Position numbers and translations under genes: made by a program. Below the pieces are notes generated by a model. The model searched no databases and was not told where the DNA came from. It was given only the letters and a program-made list of their open reading frames with translations. A stretch of 64,000 nt of DNA from 40CM-2-70-7 sp035631315 (GTDB taxonomy: Bacteria; Gemmatimonadota; Gemmatimonadetes; Gemmatimonadales; GWC2-71-9): the NCBI GenBank assembly GCA_035631315.1, contig DASQIZ010000098.1, positions 104,969 to 168,968 of the forward strand, read 5' to 3'. The first letter of the stretch is position 1; each line of letters starts with the position of its first letter. Shown in pieces: positions 57,333 to 64,000 of the stretch.

Positions 57333-58067
57333 ATGCACTGGGAAGTCCTGATCGACCCGGTTGGGCAGTCTGGCCCGACCAACATGGCCATCGATCAAGC
57401 ACTCCTCGAAGAGGCGGAGCGAACGCAGCGTGCGTTCCTCCGCCTCTATCGCTGGGACCCTCCTTGTCTGTCCTTCGGCCGAAACGAGCCCGCGCTCACG
57501 CGGTATGACCGCGCCGAGATCGAGCGCCGGGGAATTTCCGTCGTGCGGCGTCCGACGGGTGGCCGCGCCGTGTGGCACGACCGCGAGCTGACGTACGCCG
57601 TCGCCGCGCCGGTCGCGGCGTTCGGCACACTCGCGGACGCGTATCGGATCACCCATGAGCGGATCGCGGCGGCCTTGCGCACTTTGGGCGTCGCGGCCTC
57701 CGTCGCGCCCGCGGTGCGGCCCGCCGCGATCGGTGCGGGCGCATGCTTCGCGTCGGCCGTCGGCGGAGAAGTGGTGGTGGGCACGAAGAAGGTGGTCGGA
57801 TCGGCACAGGTGCGGACCGGCGAGGCATTCCTGCAACATGGTTCGGTGTTGCTCGACGGGTCGCAGGAGATCGTGCGATCGGTGACGCGGGGCGCGGCGC
57901 CGGAAGGGAGCGAAACGTCCCTCTCGGCACTCACGAACCGGCTCATTTCGTTCCCGGAGGTCGCCAACGCGATCCTGTCGTCCTGGGCGCCGGCGCCCGC
58001 TCCGACCGTTGCCCGTTCGGTACCGGCCGGACGCTTCGCCGACGCCGATTGGACCTGGCGCCGATAG
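57333..58067 (+). CDS. LipM-type octanoyltransferase / lipoate-protein ligase family
   Basis: A 244-residue BPL/LPL-fold enzyme. Family motifs are RRPTGGRAVWHDRELTYAV (residues about 72-90), a Cys at 138 in GACFASAVGGEVVVG, Lys153 in GTKKVVGSAQVR and LQHGSVLL. The Cys in this place is the catalytic residue of LipM-type octanoyltransferases and is absent from classical LplA, so LipM-like transfer of octanoate from acyl carrier protein to GcvH is the best guess. It directly follows gcvP. The substrate choice is inferred. Confidence 0.85.
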   Translation: MHWEVLIDPVGQSGPTNMAIDQALLEEAERTQRAFLRLYRWDPPCLSFGRNEPALTRYDRAEIERRGISVVRRPTGGRAVWHDRELTYAVAAPVAAFGTLADAYRITHERIAAALRTLGVAASVAPAVRPAAIGAGACFASAVGGEVVVGTKKVVGSAQVRTGEAFLQHGSVLLDGSQEIVRSVTRGAAPEGSETSLSALTNRLISFPEVANAILSSWAPAPAPTVARSVPAGRFADADWTWRR

Positions 58068-58093
58068 CCTGGAGATTGAATGTTAGGCGGCGT

Positions 58094-59734
58094 ATGAACT
58101 TCCGCGTTTCACTCCTGGCCCTCAGCACGCTGCCGCTCGCCCTCGGTTGCTCGTCGCGGGGCTCATGCCGGGGCGACTTCTGCGGCACCGTCGTCTTCGT
58201 CACCGCGAACAATCCCAAGACGCTGCTCCCGCCGGTCATCGACAACACCGGCGCGCGGGACATCGACGAGCAGCTGTTTCTCCGGCTCGCCGATCCCGAC
58301 ATGACGACGAACGTCGTGGGCGACGCGAATTTCGTCCCTCGCCTCGCGACGCGCTGGGAATGGGACGATCCGAAGACACTCGTCTTTCACCTGAATCCCA
58401 AAGCCCGCTGGCATGACGGGGTTCCCGTCACGGCCAACGACGTCGCATTTTCGTTCGACGCCTATCGTGATCCCGTCGTCAATTTTTCCGCGCGCAATTC
58501 CCTGACCCGGATCGCGTCGGTCACCGTCCGCGACTCGCTCACCGCGGTCTTCCGCTTCAAGGAGCGGTATCCGACGGCGTTCTACGACGCGACCTATCAG
58601 ATGTGGATCCTGCCGCAGCATCTGCTTGCGCAGGTCCCGCGGACCGACTGGCTGACGGCGACCTATGGGCAGCACCCCATCGGCGACGGGCCGTACCGGT
58701 TTGCGAGCTGGACTCCGGGACAAACCATCGAACTCACCGCCGATTCGACGTACTTCGAAGGCCGTCCGCACCTCCGCCGCTTGATCTGGAAGCTCGTGGC
58801 GAGTCCCGCGCAGGCCGTGAACGCGATGGTGACCAATCAGGGCGACGCGCTCGATTTCCTGGGCCCCCCCGCCAATGTTGAGCAGGTCAAGAAGACGCCC
58901 GGACTGTCAGCCATCCCGTATCCGGGATCGAACTACATCTATCTGGAGATGAACGAGCGGGCGAACGGTGATTCGTCCAAACCGCACCCGGTCTTCGCCG
59001 ATCGAGAGGTCCGGCGCGCGCTGACCATGGCCCTGGACCGCCAGGGCATGCTGACCAGCACGTTCGGCCCCTACGCGAAAGTGCCCATGGGTCCCATCCC
59101 CCAGTGGTGGTCCATCTGGGACACGACGGTCCGTACGATTCCCTTCGACAGCGCCGATGCCGCGCGCACCCTCACGGCCCATGGCTGGCGGATGGGCGCC
59201 GACGGCATTCGCGTGAAGGACAGCGTCCGGCTGTCGTTCGAGGTGATCTTCACTTCCACCAGCGCCCTGCGGATGCAGTATGCCCGGCTGATGCAGGCGC
59301 AGTGGAAGACCGTGGGCGTGGAGCTTCAGATCCAACCTCTCGATCAGAACCTCGTGCAAGAGCGTCTGAGGTCCGGCAAGTTCGACGCAGCCCTCCAGGG
59401 GTTTAACTCCGATCCCACACCGGCGTCGGGGATCGTCCAGCACTGGACCCAGGGAGCCCCTGAGCACTTCAGTCACTGGGTGAACGCCGACTTCGATCGT
59501 CTGGTGAGTGACGCGACCGCAGGGGATGTCACGAAAGCGAAGGCCCAGGCGGACTGGCACGCGGCCCTGAACATCATCAACGCCGATGCCCCCGGGATCT
59601 GGCTCGCCGCTCCCGATAACGTCGCGGCCGTCAGCTCCCGGATCGCCGATGTGAAGCTCCGGCCCGACTCATACTGGGCCCTCGCGTGGACCTGGCGCAT
59701 CCCCGCGGACCGTCTCATCGATCGGGATCGCTAG
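58094..59734 (+). CDS. Peptide ABC transporter substrate-binding lipoprotein (DppA/OppA family)
   Basis: A 546-residue SBP_bac_5 protein: signal RVSLLALSTLPLALGC with lipobox Cys, then the family segments ATRWEWDDPKTLVFHLNPKARWHDG, IGDGPYRFASWTPGQTIELT, and VRRALTMALDRQGML. The mature protein should be anchored facing the periplasm and bind peptides or a related ligand for the permeases that follow. The start ATG at 58094 gives the signal peptide immediately; a much longer in-frame start reads through the lipoate gene. It leads the five-gene transporter operon. Confidence 0.93.
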   Translation: MNFRVSLLALSTLPLALGCSSRGSCRGDFCGTVVFVTANNPKTLLPPVIDNTGARDIDEQLFLRLADPDMTTNVVGDANFVPRLATRWEWDDPKTLVFHLNPKARWHDGVPVTANDVAFSFDAYRDPVVNFSARNSLTRIASVTVRDSLTAVFRFKERYPTAFYDATYQMWILPQHLLAQVPRTDWLTATYGQHPIGDGPYRFASWTPGQTIELTADSTYFEGRPHLRRLIWKLVASPAQAVNAMVTNQGDALDFLGPPANVEQVKKTPGLSAIPYPGSNYIYLEMNERANGDSSKPHPVFADREVRRALTMALDRQGMLTSTFGPYAKVPMGPIPQWWSIWDTTVRTIPFDSADAARTLTAHGWRMGADGIRVKDSVRLSFEVIFTSTSALRMQYARLMQAQWKTVGVELQIQPLDQNLVQERLRSGKFDAALQGFNSDPTPASGIVQHWTQGAPEHFSHWVNADFDRLVSDATAGDVTKAKAQADWHAALNIINADAPGIWLAAPDNVAAVSSRIADVKLRPDSYWALAWTWRIPADRLIDRDR

Positions 59735-59744
59735 GACCCCTGAC

Positions 59745-60725
59745 GTGGGCGGGCGGGGGGCCTGGCTGATCCGGCGCATCATCGCCGCGGCCGCCATCGT
59801 CTTCGCCGTCGTTTCCATCACCTTCGTCGCCATTCACCTGGCGCCGGGCTCCCCGTTCCTGCCGCCCTCGGACCGTCCCGCCGACCCGGCGATGATCGAC
59901 CGCCTCAATCATCAATGGGGCCTCGATCAGCCGATCCCCACGCAGTATGTCCGCTACCTCAGGAATCTCTCGCACGGCGACATGGGGTACGCCTTCAGCC
60001 GGGGACAGTGGGTAAAGGACGCGCTGGCCTCGACCATTCCGAGCACCCTGCTGCTTGCCGGCACCGCCCTGGCGCTCGACCTGGGACTCGGCGTGATCCT
60101 GGGTCTGATCCTCGCGGCCCGCGCCCGCCGGGCGACGGACATCGTCCTCAGCAACTTCACGCTCTTCATCTATTCGGTGCCGGCATTCTGGTTGGGGCTG
60201 GTGCTCGTGTTCGTTTTCGCGGATTGGCTCCACTGGTTCCCGTCCGGATTCACCACCACGCCCGGGTTGTACGAGAGCATGCCCTTCCTCAGCCAGCTGG
60301 GCGACCGCCTCCACCACCTGGCGATGCCGGCCCTCACGCTGGGCTTGGTCGGTGCCGCGGGGACGGCCCGCTACCAGCGCGCCGCGTTGCTCGAGACTCT
60401 CGGTCGTGAGTTCGTGCGAACCGCGCGGGCCAAAGGCGTGCGGGAGCGCCGGGTGCTCCTGGTGCACGCCCTCCGGAACTCGTTGCTCCCGCTCATCACG
60501 ATCGCCGGACTCTCCCTGCCATTCTTGCTCACCGGGTCCGTCCTGATCGAAAGCGTTTTTTCCTGGCCCGGGATGGGGCGCCTCGCGACCGATGCGGTGC
60601 TCGCGCGCGATCATGCGCTCGTGAGCGGCATCGCGATCGTGGCGAGCACCATGGTGGTCACCGGGTCCCTGCTCGCCGATCTCCTGTACTCGACCGCGGA
60701 TCCACGAATCCGCGAACACGCATGA
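59745..60725 (+). CDS. Peptide ABC transporter permease (DppB type)
   Basis: A 326-residue membrane protein with about six helices. N-terminal RRIIAAAAIVFAVVSITFV and HLAPGSPF are typical of DppB/OppB. The EAA-like cytoplasmic loop is RTARAKGVRERRVLLVHALRN (residues about 225-245), which docks to the ATPases. It starts with GTG, 10 bases after the binding-protein gene, and overlaps the next permease (ATGA). Confidence 0.94.
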   Translation: MGGRGAWLIRRIIAAAAIVFAVVSITFVAIHLAPGSPFLPPSDRPADPAMIDRLNHQWGLDQPIPTQYVRYLRNLSHGDMGYAFSRGQWVKDALASTIPSTLLLAGTALALDLGLGVILGLILAARARRATDIVLSNFTLFIYSVPAFWLGLVLVFVFADWLHWFPSGFTTTPGLYESMPFLSQLGDRLHHLAMPALTLGLVGAAGTARYQRAALLETLGREFVRTARAKGVRERRVLLVHALRNSLLPLITIAGLSLPFLLTGSVLIESVFSWPGMGRLATDAVLARDHALVSGIAIVASTMVVTGSLLADLLYSTADPRIREHA

Positions 60726-61648
60726 CGACGCGGCCGACGGTCGCCCTCATCGGCGCCATCGTCGTGACCATGGGCATCGTGGAGCTCCTCCGCCGACGCA
60801 CCCGCCACGCCGACGGGTGGCGCAGATTCTTCGCGCATCCCGCCGCGGCCTGGGGGCTCCGGATCCTGGTGTTCTTCACCATCGCCGCGCTTGCCGCGCC
60901 GTTGCTCGCGCCCTTCGACCCCAATGCGCAACCCGGCATCGTCACGCTCCAGAACACGGCCCCCTCGTGGACGCATCCCCTGGGCACCGACCTCTACAGC
61001 TCCGACATCTGGAGCCGATTGGTGTACGGAGGCCGGGTGTCGCTGGGCATCGGACTCCTGGCGACGCTCGTGGCCATGACCGTCGGGGTGACCGTGGGAG
61101 CGATCGCCGGCTATACGCGCGGATGGATCGATGGGGTGCTCATGCGGCTGGTGGATGTCGGCCTCGCGGTACCGCGGATCTTCATGCTGCTCCTCGCGGT
61201 CGCCTACTGGGACCGGATTCCGCTCCTGACCCTCATCCTTCTGCTCGGCCTCACCGGGTGGTTCACGACGAGCCGCCTGGTGCGCGCGGAAGCGCTCTCG
61301 ATCCGCGCGCGCCCGTTCGTCGACGCCGCGCGCGCCCTTGGCGCGTCCCCCATTCGCATCGTCGCCCGGCACGTCCTGCCGGCCGCCGCGGCACCGATCA
61401 TCGTGTCCGCCGTGCTGTCGGTCGGCAACGTGATGCTTCTCGAAGCGGGCCTCTCATTCCTCGGCTTCGGCGTGCAGCCCCCGACGCCGTCCTGGGGGAC
61501 GATGGTCGCGGACGGGCAGGGTCAGCTGGCGCTGGCGCCATGGACGAGCTTCTTTCCCGGCCTGACCATCGCGATCGTCGTCATGTCCTGGAATGCCGTG
61601 GGAGACGCCTTGCGCGACGCCTTCGATCCACGCCCGGAGCAGATGTGA
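60722..61648 (+). CDS. Peptide ABC transporter permease (DppC type)
   Basis: A 308-residue membrane protein. Family segments are HPLGTDLYSSDIWSRLVYGGRVSL (residues about 84-107), GAIAGYTRGWIDGVLMRLVDVGLAVP and the EAA loop FVDAARALGASPIRIVARHVLP. The N-terminal part has an additional membrane helix, perhaps because of a longer leader. Starts and ends by 4-base overlaps with its neighbours. Confidence 0.94.
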   Translation: MTTRPTVALIGAIVVTMGIVELLRRRTRHADGWRRFFAHPAAAWGLRILVFFTIAALAAPLLAPFDPNAQPGIVTLQNTAPSWTHPLGTDLYSSDIWSRLVYGGRVSLGIGLLATLVAMTVGVTVGAIAGYTRGWIDGVLMRLVDVGLAVPRIFMLLLAVAYWDRIPLLTLILLLGLTGWFTTSRLVRAEALSIRARPFVDAARALGASPIRIVARHVLPAAAAPIIVSAVLSVGNVMLLEAGLSFLGFGVQPPTPSWGTMVADGQGQLALAPWTSFFPGLTIAIVVMSWNAVGDALRDAFDPRPEQM

Positions 61649-62649
61649 GCGAGCAGGCGCCCCTCCTCTCCATCCGCGATCTCAAGACGTATTTCGTCAC
61701 GGGTGCCGGCGCGGCCCGGGCGGTGGATGGCGTGTCTCTCGATCTCTATCCCGGTGAAACGCTCGGCATTGTCGGCGAATCGGGCTCGGGAAAGACGGTC
61801 ACGTCTCTTTCGATCCTGCGGCTGATCCCCGAGCCTCCCGGCCACATCATGCCGGGGAGTCTGATCGAGTTCGAAGGCCGGAATCTCCTGACGCTCTCGG
61901 CTGCGGAGCTGCGGGCCGTTCGCGGCAACCAGATCGCGATGGTCTTCCAGGAGCCCATGAGCTCGCTGAATCCCGTCTTCACCGTCGGTGACCAGATCGC
62001 CGAGGTCGTGCGGGTGCATCTCGGACTCTCGAAGCCCGAAGCGTGGATCCGGGCCGTCGATATGCTCAACCAGGTGGGGGTGCCCGACGCGGACGTCCGG
62101 GCCTGCGAGTATCCGCACCAGCTCTCGGGCGGCACCTGTCAGCGGGTGATGATCGCGATGGCCCTCATGTGCCGTCCCAAGGTGCTGATCGCCGACGAGC
62201 CGACCACAGCCCTCGATGTCACCGTGCAGGCGCAGATCCTCGAGCTGCTCGAGAAGAAGCAGGCGGAGATGGGCATGTCGGTCATGCTGATCACGCATGA
62301 TCTGGGGATCGTCGCCGGGGCCGCCGATCGCGTGCTCGTGATGTATGCCGGCCAGGTGGTCGAGACCGCGAAGACCGAGGACCTCTTCGCCAACCCCCAG
62401 CACCCCTACACCGCCGGCTTGCTCGCCTCGGTGCCGCGACTCGACGGCGGACGAGGGAGCCTGACCGGGATTCCCGGCTCCGTGCCGCCCGCGACCGACT
62501 GGCCGTCCGGCTGCCGCTTTCACCCGCGCTGTCCTCACGCCTGGGACAAGTGCCGTGCGCAGGAGCCTCCGCTCCTCGATGGCCCGAACCCTGGGCAGTC
62601 GGCTCGCTGCTGGCTCGTGGAAGAGCCGAACCGCCGGAAGGCACCATGA
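61645..62649 (+). CDS. Peptide ABC transporter ATPase (DppD type)
   Basis: A 334-residue ATPase. Walker A GESGSGKTVTSLSILRL (residues about 43-59), signature LSGGTCQRVMIAMALM (with Thr-Cys in place of the usual Met-Arg) and Walker B VLIADEPTTALDVTVQ are complete. The C-terminal oligopeptide-transporter extension, GCRFHPRCPHAWDKC, may hold an Fe-S cluster or metal as in related proteins. The start is GTG in a GTGA overlap; a longer in-frame start reads through the permease. Confidence 0.95.
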   Translation: MSEQAPLLSIRDLKTYFVTGAGAARAVDGVSLDLYPGETLGIVGESGSGKTVTSLSILRLIPEPPGHIMPGSLIEFEGRNLLTLSAAELRAVRGNQIAMVFQEPMSSLNPVFTVGDQIAEVVRVHLGLSKPEAWIRAVDMLNQVGVPDADVRACEYPHQLSGGTCQRVMIAMALMCRPKVLIADEPTTALDVTVQAQILELLEKKQAEMGMSVMLITHDLGIVAGAADRVLVMYAGQVVETAKTEDLFANPQHPYTAGLLASVPRLDGGRGSLTGIPGSVPPATDWPSGCRFHPRCPHAWDKCRAQEPPLLDGPNPGQSARCWLVEEPNRRKAP

Positions 62650-63644
62650 CGGCCCTCGTCCAGGTCGACGGCCTGGTCAAGCACTACCCGGGCCGCCGCG
62701 GCTGGCTGGGCCTCAAGCCGTCGGCGCCGGTGCGCGCGGTCGACGGGGTCTCGTTTTCGATTGCCGCAGGGAGCACGCTCGCGCTAGTGGGAGAAACGGG
62801 GTCCGGGAAGACCACGGTGGGCCGCACGCTGCTGCGGCTGGTCGAGGCCACCGAGGGGCGCTTCAGCTTCGACGGGATCGACGTGTTCGGACTGAAGAGC
62901 GGCCCTCTTCGCGCGCTGCGCCGGAGAATGCAGGTGATTTTCCAGGACCCGTCGGGGTCCCTGAACCCGCGGATGACGGTGGGTGATGCGATCGCGGAGC
63001 CCCTGATCATTCATCGACTGGCAAGTCGCGCGGAGCGTCCGGTCCGGGTGGCCGAGCTGCTCGGTGAGGTGGGGCTCGATCCGTCATTTGCGCCGCGGTA
63101 TCCGCACGAGCTTTCCGGGGGCCAGCGGCAACGGGTGGGCATCGCGCGAGCGCTCGCCGTGCGGCCCGATTTTCTGATCTGCGATGAGCCGGTGACCGCG
63201 CTCGACGTTTCGGTGCAGGCCCAGGTCCTGAACTTGTTGAAGGATCTTCAGCGGTCCCACAAGCTCACCTACCTGTTTATCGCGCACGATCTCGCCGTCG
63301 TCCGTCATGTCGCCGACGAGGTCGCGGTGATGTACGCCGGCCAGATCGTCGAGCGCGGCCCTGTCGATCGCCTCTATGCTGATCCGAAACATCCGTACAC
63401 CCGCGCCCTGCTCTCCGCGGTGCCCGTGCCTGATCCCAGGGCTCCTCGGGACCGTATCGTCCTGTCCGGGGAGGTCCCGTCCCCGACGAACCCGCCGTCA
63501 GGTTGCCGGTTTCATCCGCGGTGCCCGCATCCGCTCAAGGATGCGTTCTGTTCGAGCGATGTTCCGGGACTGCGAGAGGTAACAGAGGGTCAATGGGCGA
63601 GCTGTCACTATGCCGAGAAGCCGATGGCCGGCACGACCCTCTGA
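62646..63644 (+). CDS. Peptide ABC transporter ATPase (DppF type)
   Basis: A 332-residue ATPase, partner of the DppD-type subunit. Walker A GETGSGKTTVGRTLLRL, signature LSGGQRQRVGIARAL and Walker B FLICDEPVTALDVSVQAQ are intact, and the C-terminus again has GCRFHPRCPHPLKDAFC. It closes the importer operon. Two GC palindromes follow its stop and may mark the transcript end. Confidence 0.95.
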   Translation: MTALVQVDGLVKHYPGRRGWLGLKPSAPVRAVDGVSFSIAAGSTLALVGETGSGKTTVGRTLLRLVEATEGRFSFDGIDVFGLKSGPLRALRRRMQVIFQDPSGSLNPRMTVGDAIAEPLIIHRLASRAERPVRVAELLGEVGLDPSFAPRYPHELSGGQRQRVGIARALAVRPDFLICDEPVTALDVSVQAQVLNLLKDLQRSHKLTYLFIAHDLAVVRHVADEVAVMYAGQIVERGPVDRLYADPKHPYTRALLSAVPVPDPRAPRDRIVLSGEVPSPTNPPSGCRFHPRCPHPLKDAFCSSDVPGLREVTEGQWASCHYAEKPMAGTTL

Positions 63645-63647
63645 GTG

Positions 63648-63729
63648 ACCCCGGGCTTGCGCCCGGGGTTATACAAATCAGCTCTCCACCGAGTTCTTGA
63701 TGATTCCCCGGGCTCGCGCCCGGGGTTAT
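63648..63729. repeat. Two GC palindromes (REP-like) in the same orientation
   Basis: Copy 1 (63648-63672) and copy 2 (63706-63729) share CCCCGGGCT(T/C)GCGCCCGGGG, ending in GGGGTTAT. They are separated by 33 bases and lie between the importer operon and the convergent MBL-fold gene. Confidence 0.75.
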
Positions 63730-63769
63730 GAACGACGATACCACCAGAACGGACGGACTGGCCCCGCCC

Positions 63770-64000
63770 CTAGTACTCCCCGAGATCTCTGCCCATCACC
63801 ACCTCGCCCCTGAACCCCTGCCTCACCGCCGCGAGCATCTCCTCGTCCGTTGCGCCCATCCGTATGACGTGCGTCAGCACCAGGAGCTTGGGGTGGATCC
63901 GCTCCGCGAGCTGACCCAGCTCCACATCGGAGGTATGGAGAGACTTCATGTACGTCGGCCAGTCGTCACCGCCGGGGCGGTTCTCGACCTTCAAGTGCAA
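63770..64000 (-). CDS. MBL-fold metallo-hydrolase, C-terminal part (ribonuclease Z-like or related)
   Basis: The last 76 or so residues of a metallo-beta-lactamase-fold protein; the start is outside the window. The segment SLHTSDVELGQLAERIHPKLLVLTH is typical of the C-terminal part of RNase Z-like and related hydrolases, with the last metal-binding His in LTH. The end GEVVMGRDLGEY also fits. The substrate cannot be told from this part. Confidence 0.75.
   Translation of the reverse strand: MHLKVENRPGGDDWPTYMKSLHTSDVELGQLAERIHPKLLVLTHVIRMGATDEEMLAAVRQGFRGEVVMGRDLGEY

Noticed and set aside
1..64000. Prophage, transposon or genomic island
   Set aside because: No integrase, transposase, phage structural gene, tRNA attachment site or clear change in base composition was seen over the window.

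Overview
The window is a GC-rich, densely packed bacterial chromosome segment of about 63 protein genes. I see no rRNA, tRNA, CRISPR array, integrase, transposase or phage gene, and no gene-free stretch longer than about 300 bases. The mixture fits a diderm environmental bacterium, and Gemmatimonadota is my best guess: many small lipoproteins, a System I cytochrome c maturation cluster, TldD/PmbA, a HerA/NurA-like pair, and 1- or 4-base ATGA/GTGA overlaps inside operons. The taxon is an inference from family resemblance, not a database result.

Layout. 1-5296 (+): tail of a sugar ABC permease, its binding lipoprotein and a large hybrid histidine kinase. 5334-11053 (-): an orphan lipoprotein, then ccm genes (a CcmI-like zinc ribbon protein, CcmH, CcmF, and CcmE with a Cys in place of the heme-binding His) and a NirK-like two-domain copper protein. 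11141-13226 (+): GAF kinase plus OmpR-type regulator. 13202-16303: glycerol kinase (-), divergent enoyl-CoA hydratase, a lipoprotein without a standard start codon, and DciA. 16290-20154 (+): gyrB, a small membrane protein, EttA. 20164-26506: pyrimidine-nucleoside phosphorylase (-), then TPR, GAF, ligA and V4R genes (+). 26614-29870 (-): PRTase, TldD, PmbA. 29920-32899 (+): TPR protein, lipoprotein, acyl-CoA synthetase. 32896-36455 (-): Trm112-like protein, propeller/M23 protein, SDR, folE. 36479-38482 (+): CaCA exchanger-like protein and small genes.

The most striking block is 38479-50356 (-), ten tightly overlapping genes: aminotransferase, a hypothetical gene, O-methyltransferase, NurA-like nuclease, HerA-like ATPase, three related lipoprotein-type genes, Mre11/SbcD, Rad50/SbcC and a double GNAT protein. 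It brings together the four partners of the archaeal DNA end-resection machine. Next to it, divergently, lies a DEAD-box helicase homologue that has lost its catalytic motifs but kept a DbpA RNA-binding domain. Then follow HU, tdk, coaE, a glycine cleavage/lipoylation set (gcvH, gcvP, LipM-like) and a complete five-gene peptide ABC importer (58094-63644). The window closes inside an MBL-fold gene.

Three sequence-scale signals cut across the genes. (1) Short degenerate tandem repeats of 7- or 8-base units occur at eight places, several supplying stop codons, abutting start codons or encoding protein linkers. (2) GC-rich palindromes (CCCCGGGC-loop-GCCCGGGG) occur five times in three gaps. (3) Several genes have a good -35/-10 pair only 5-9 bases before the start codon and no Shine-Dalgarno, which suggests leaderless transcripts.
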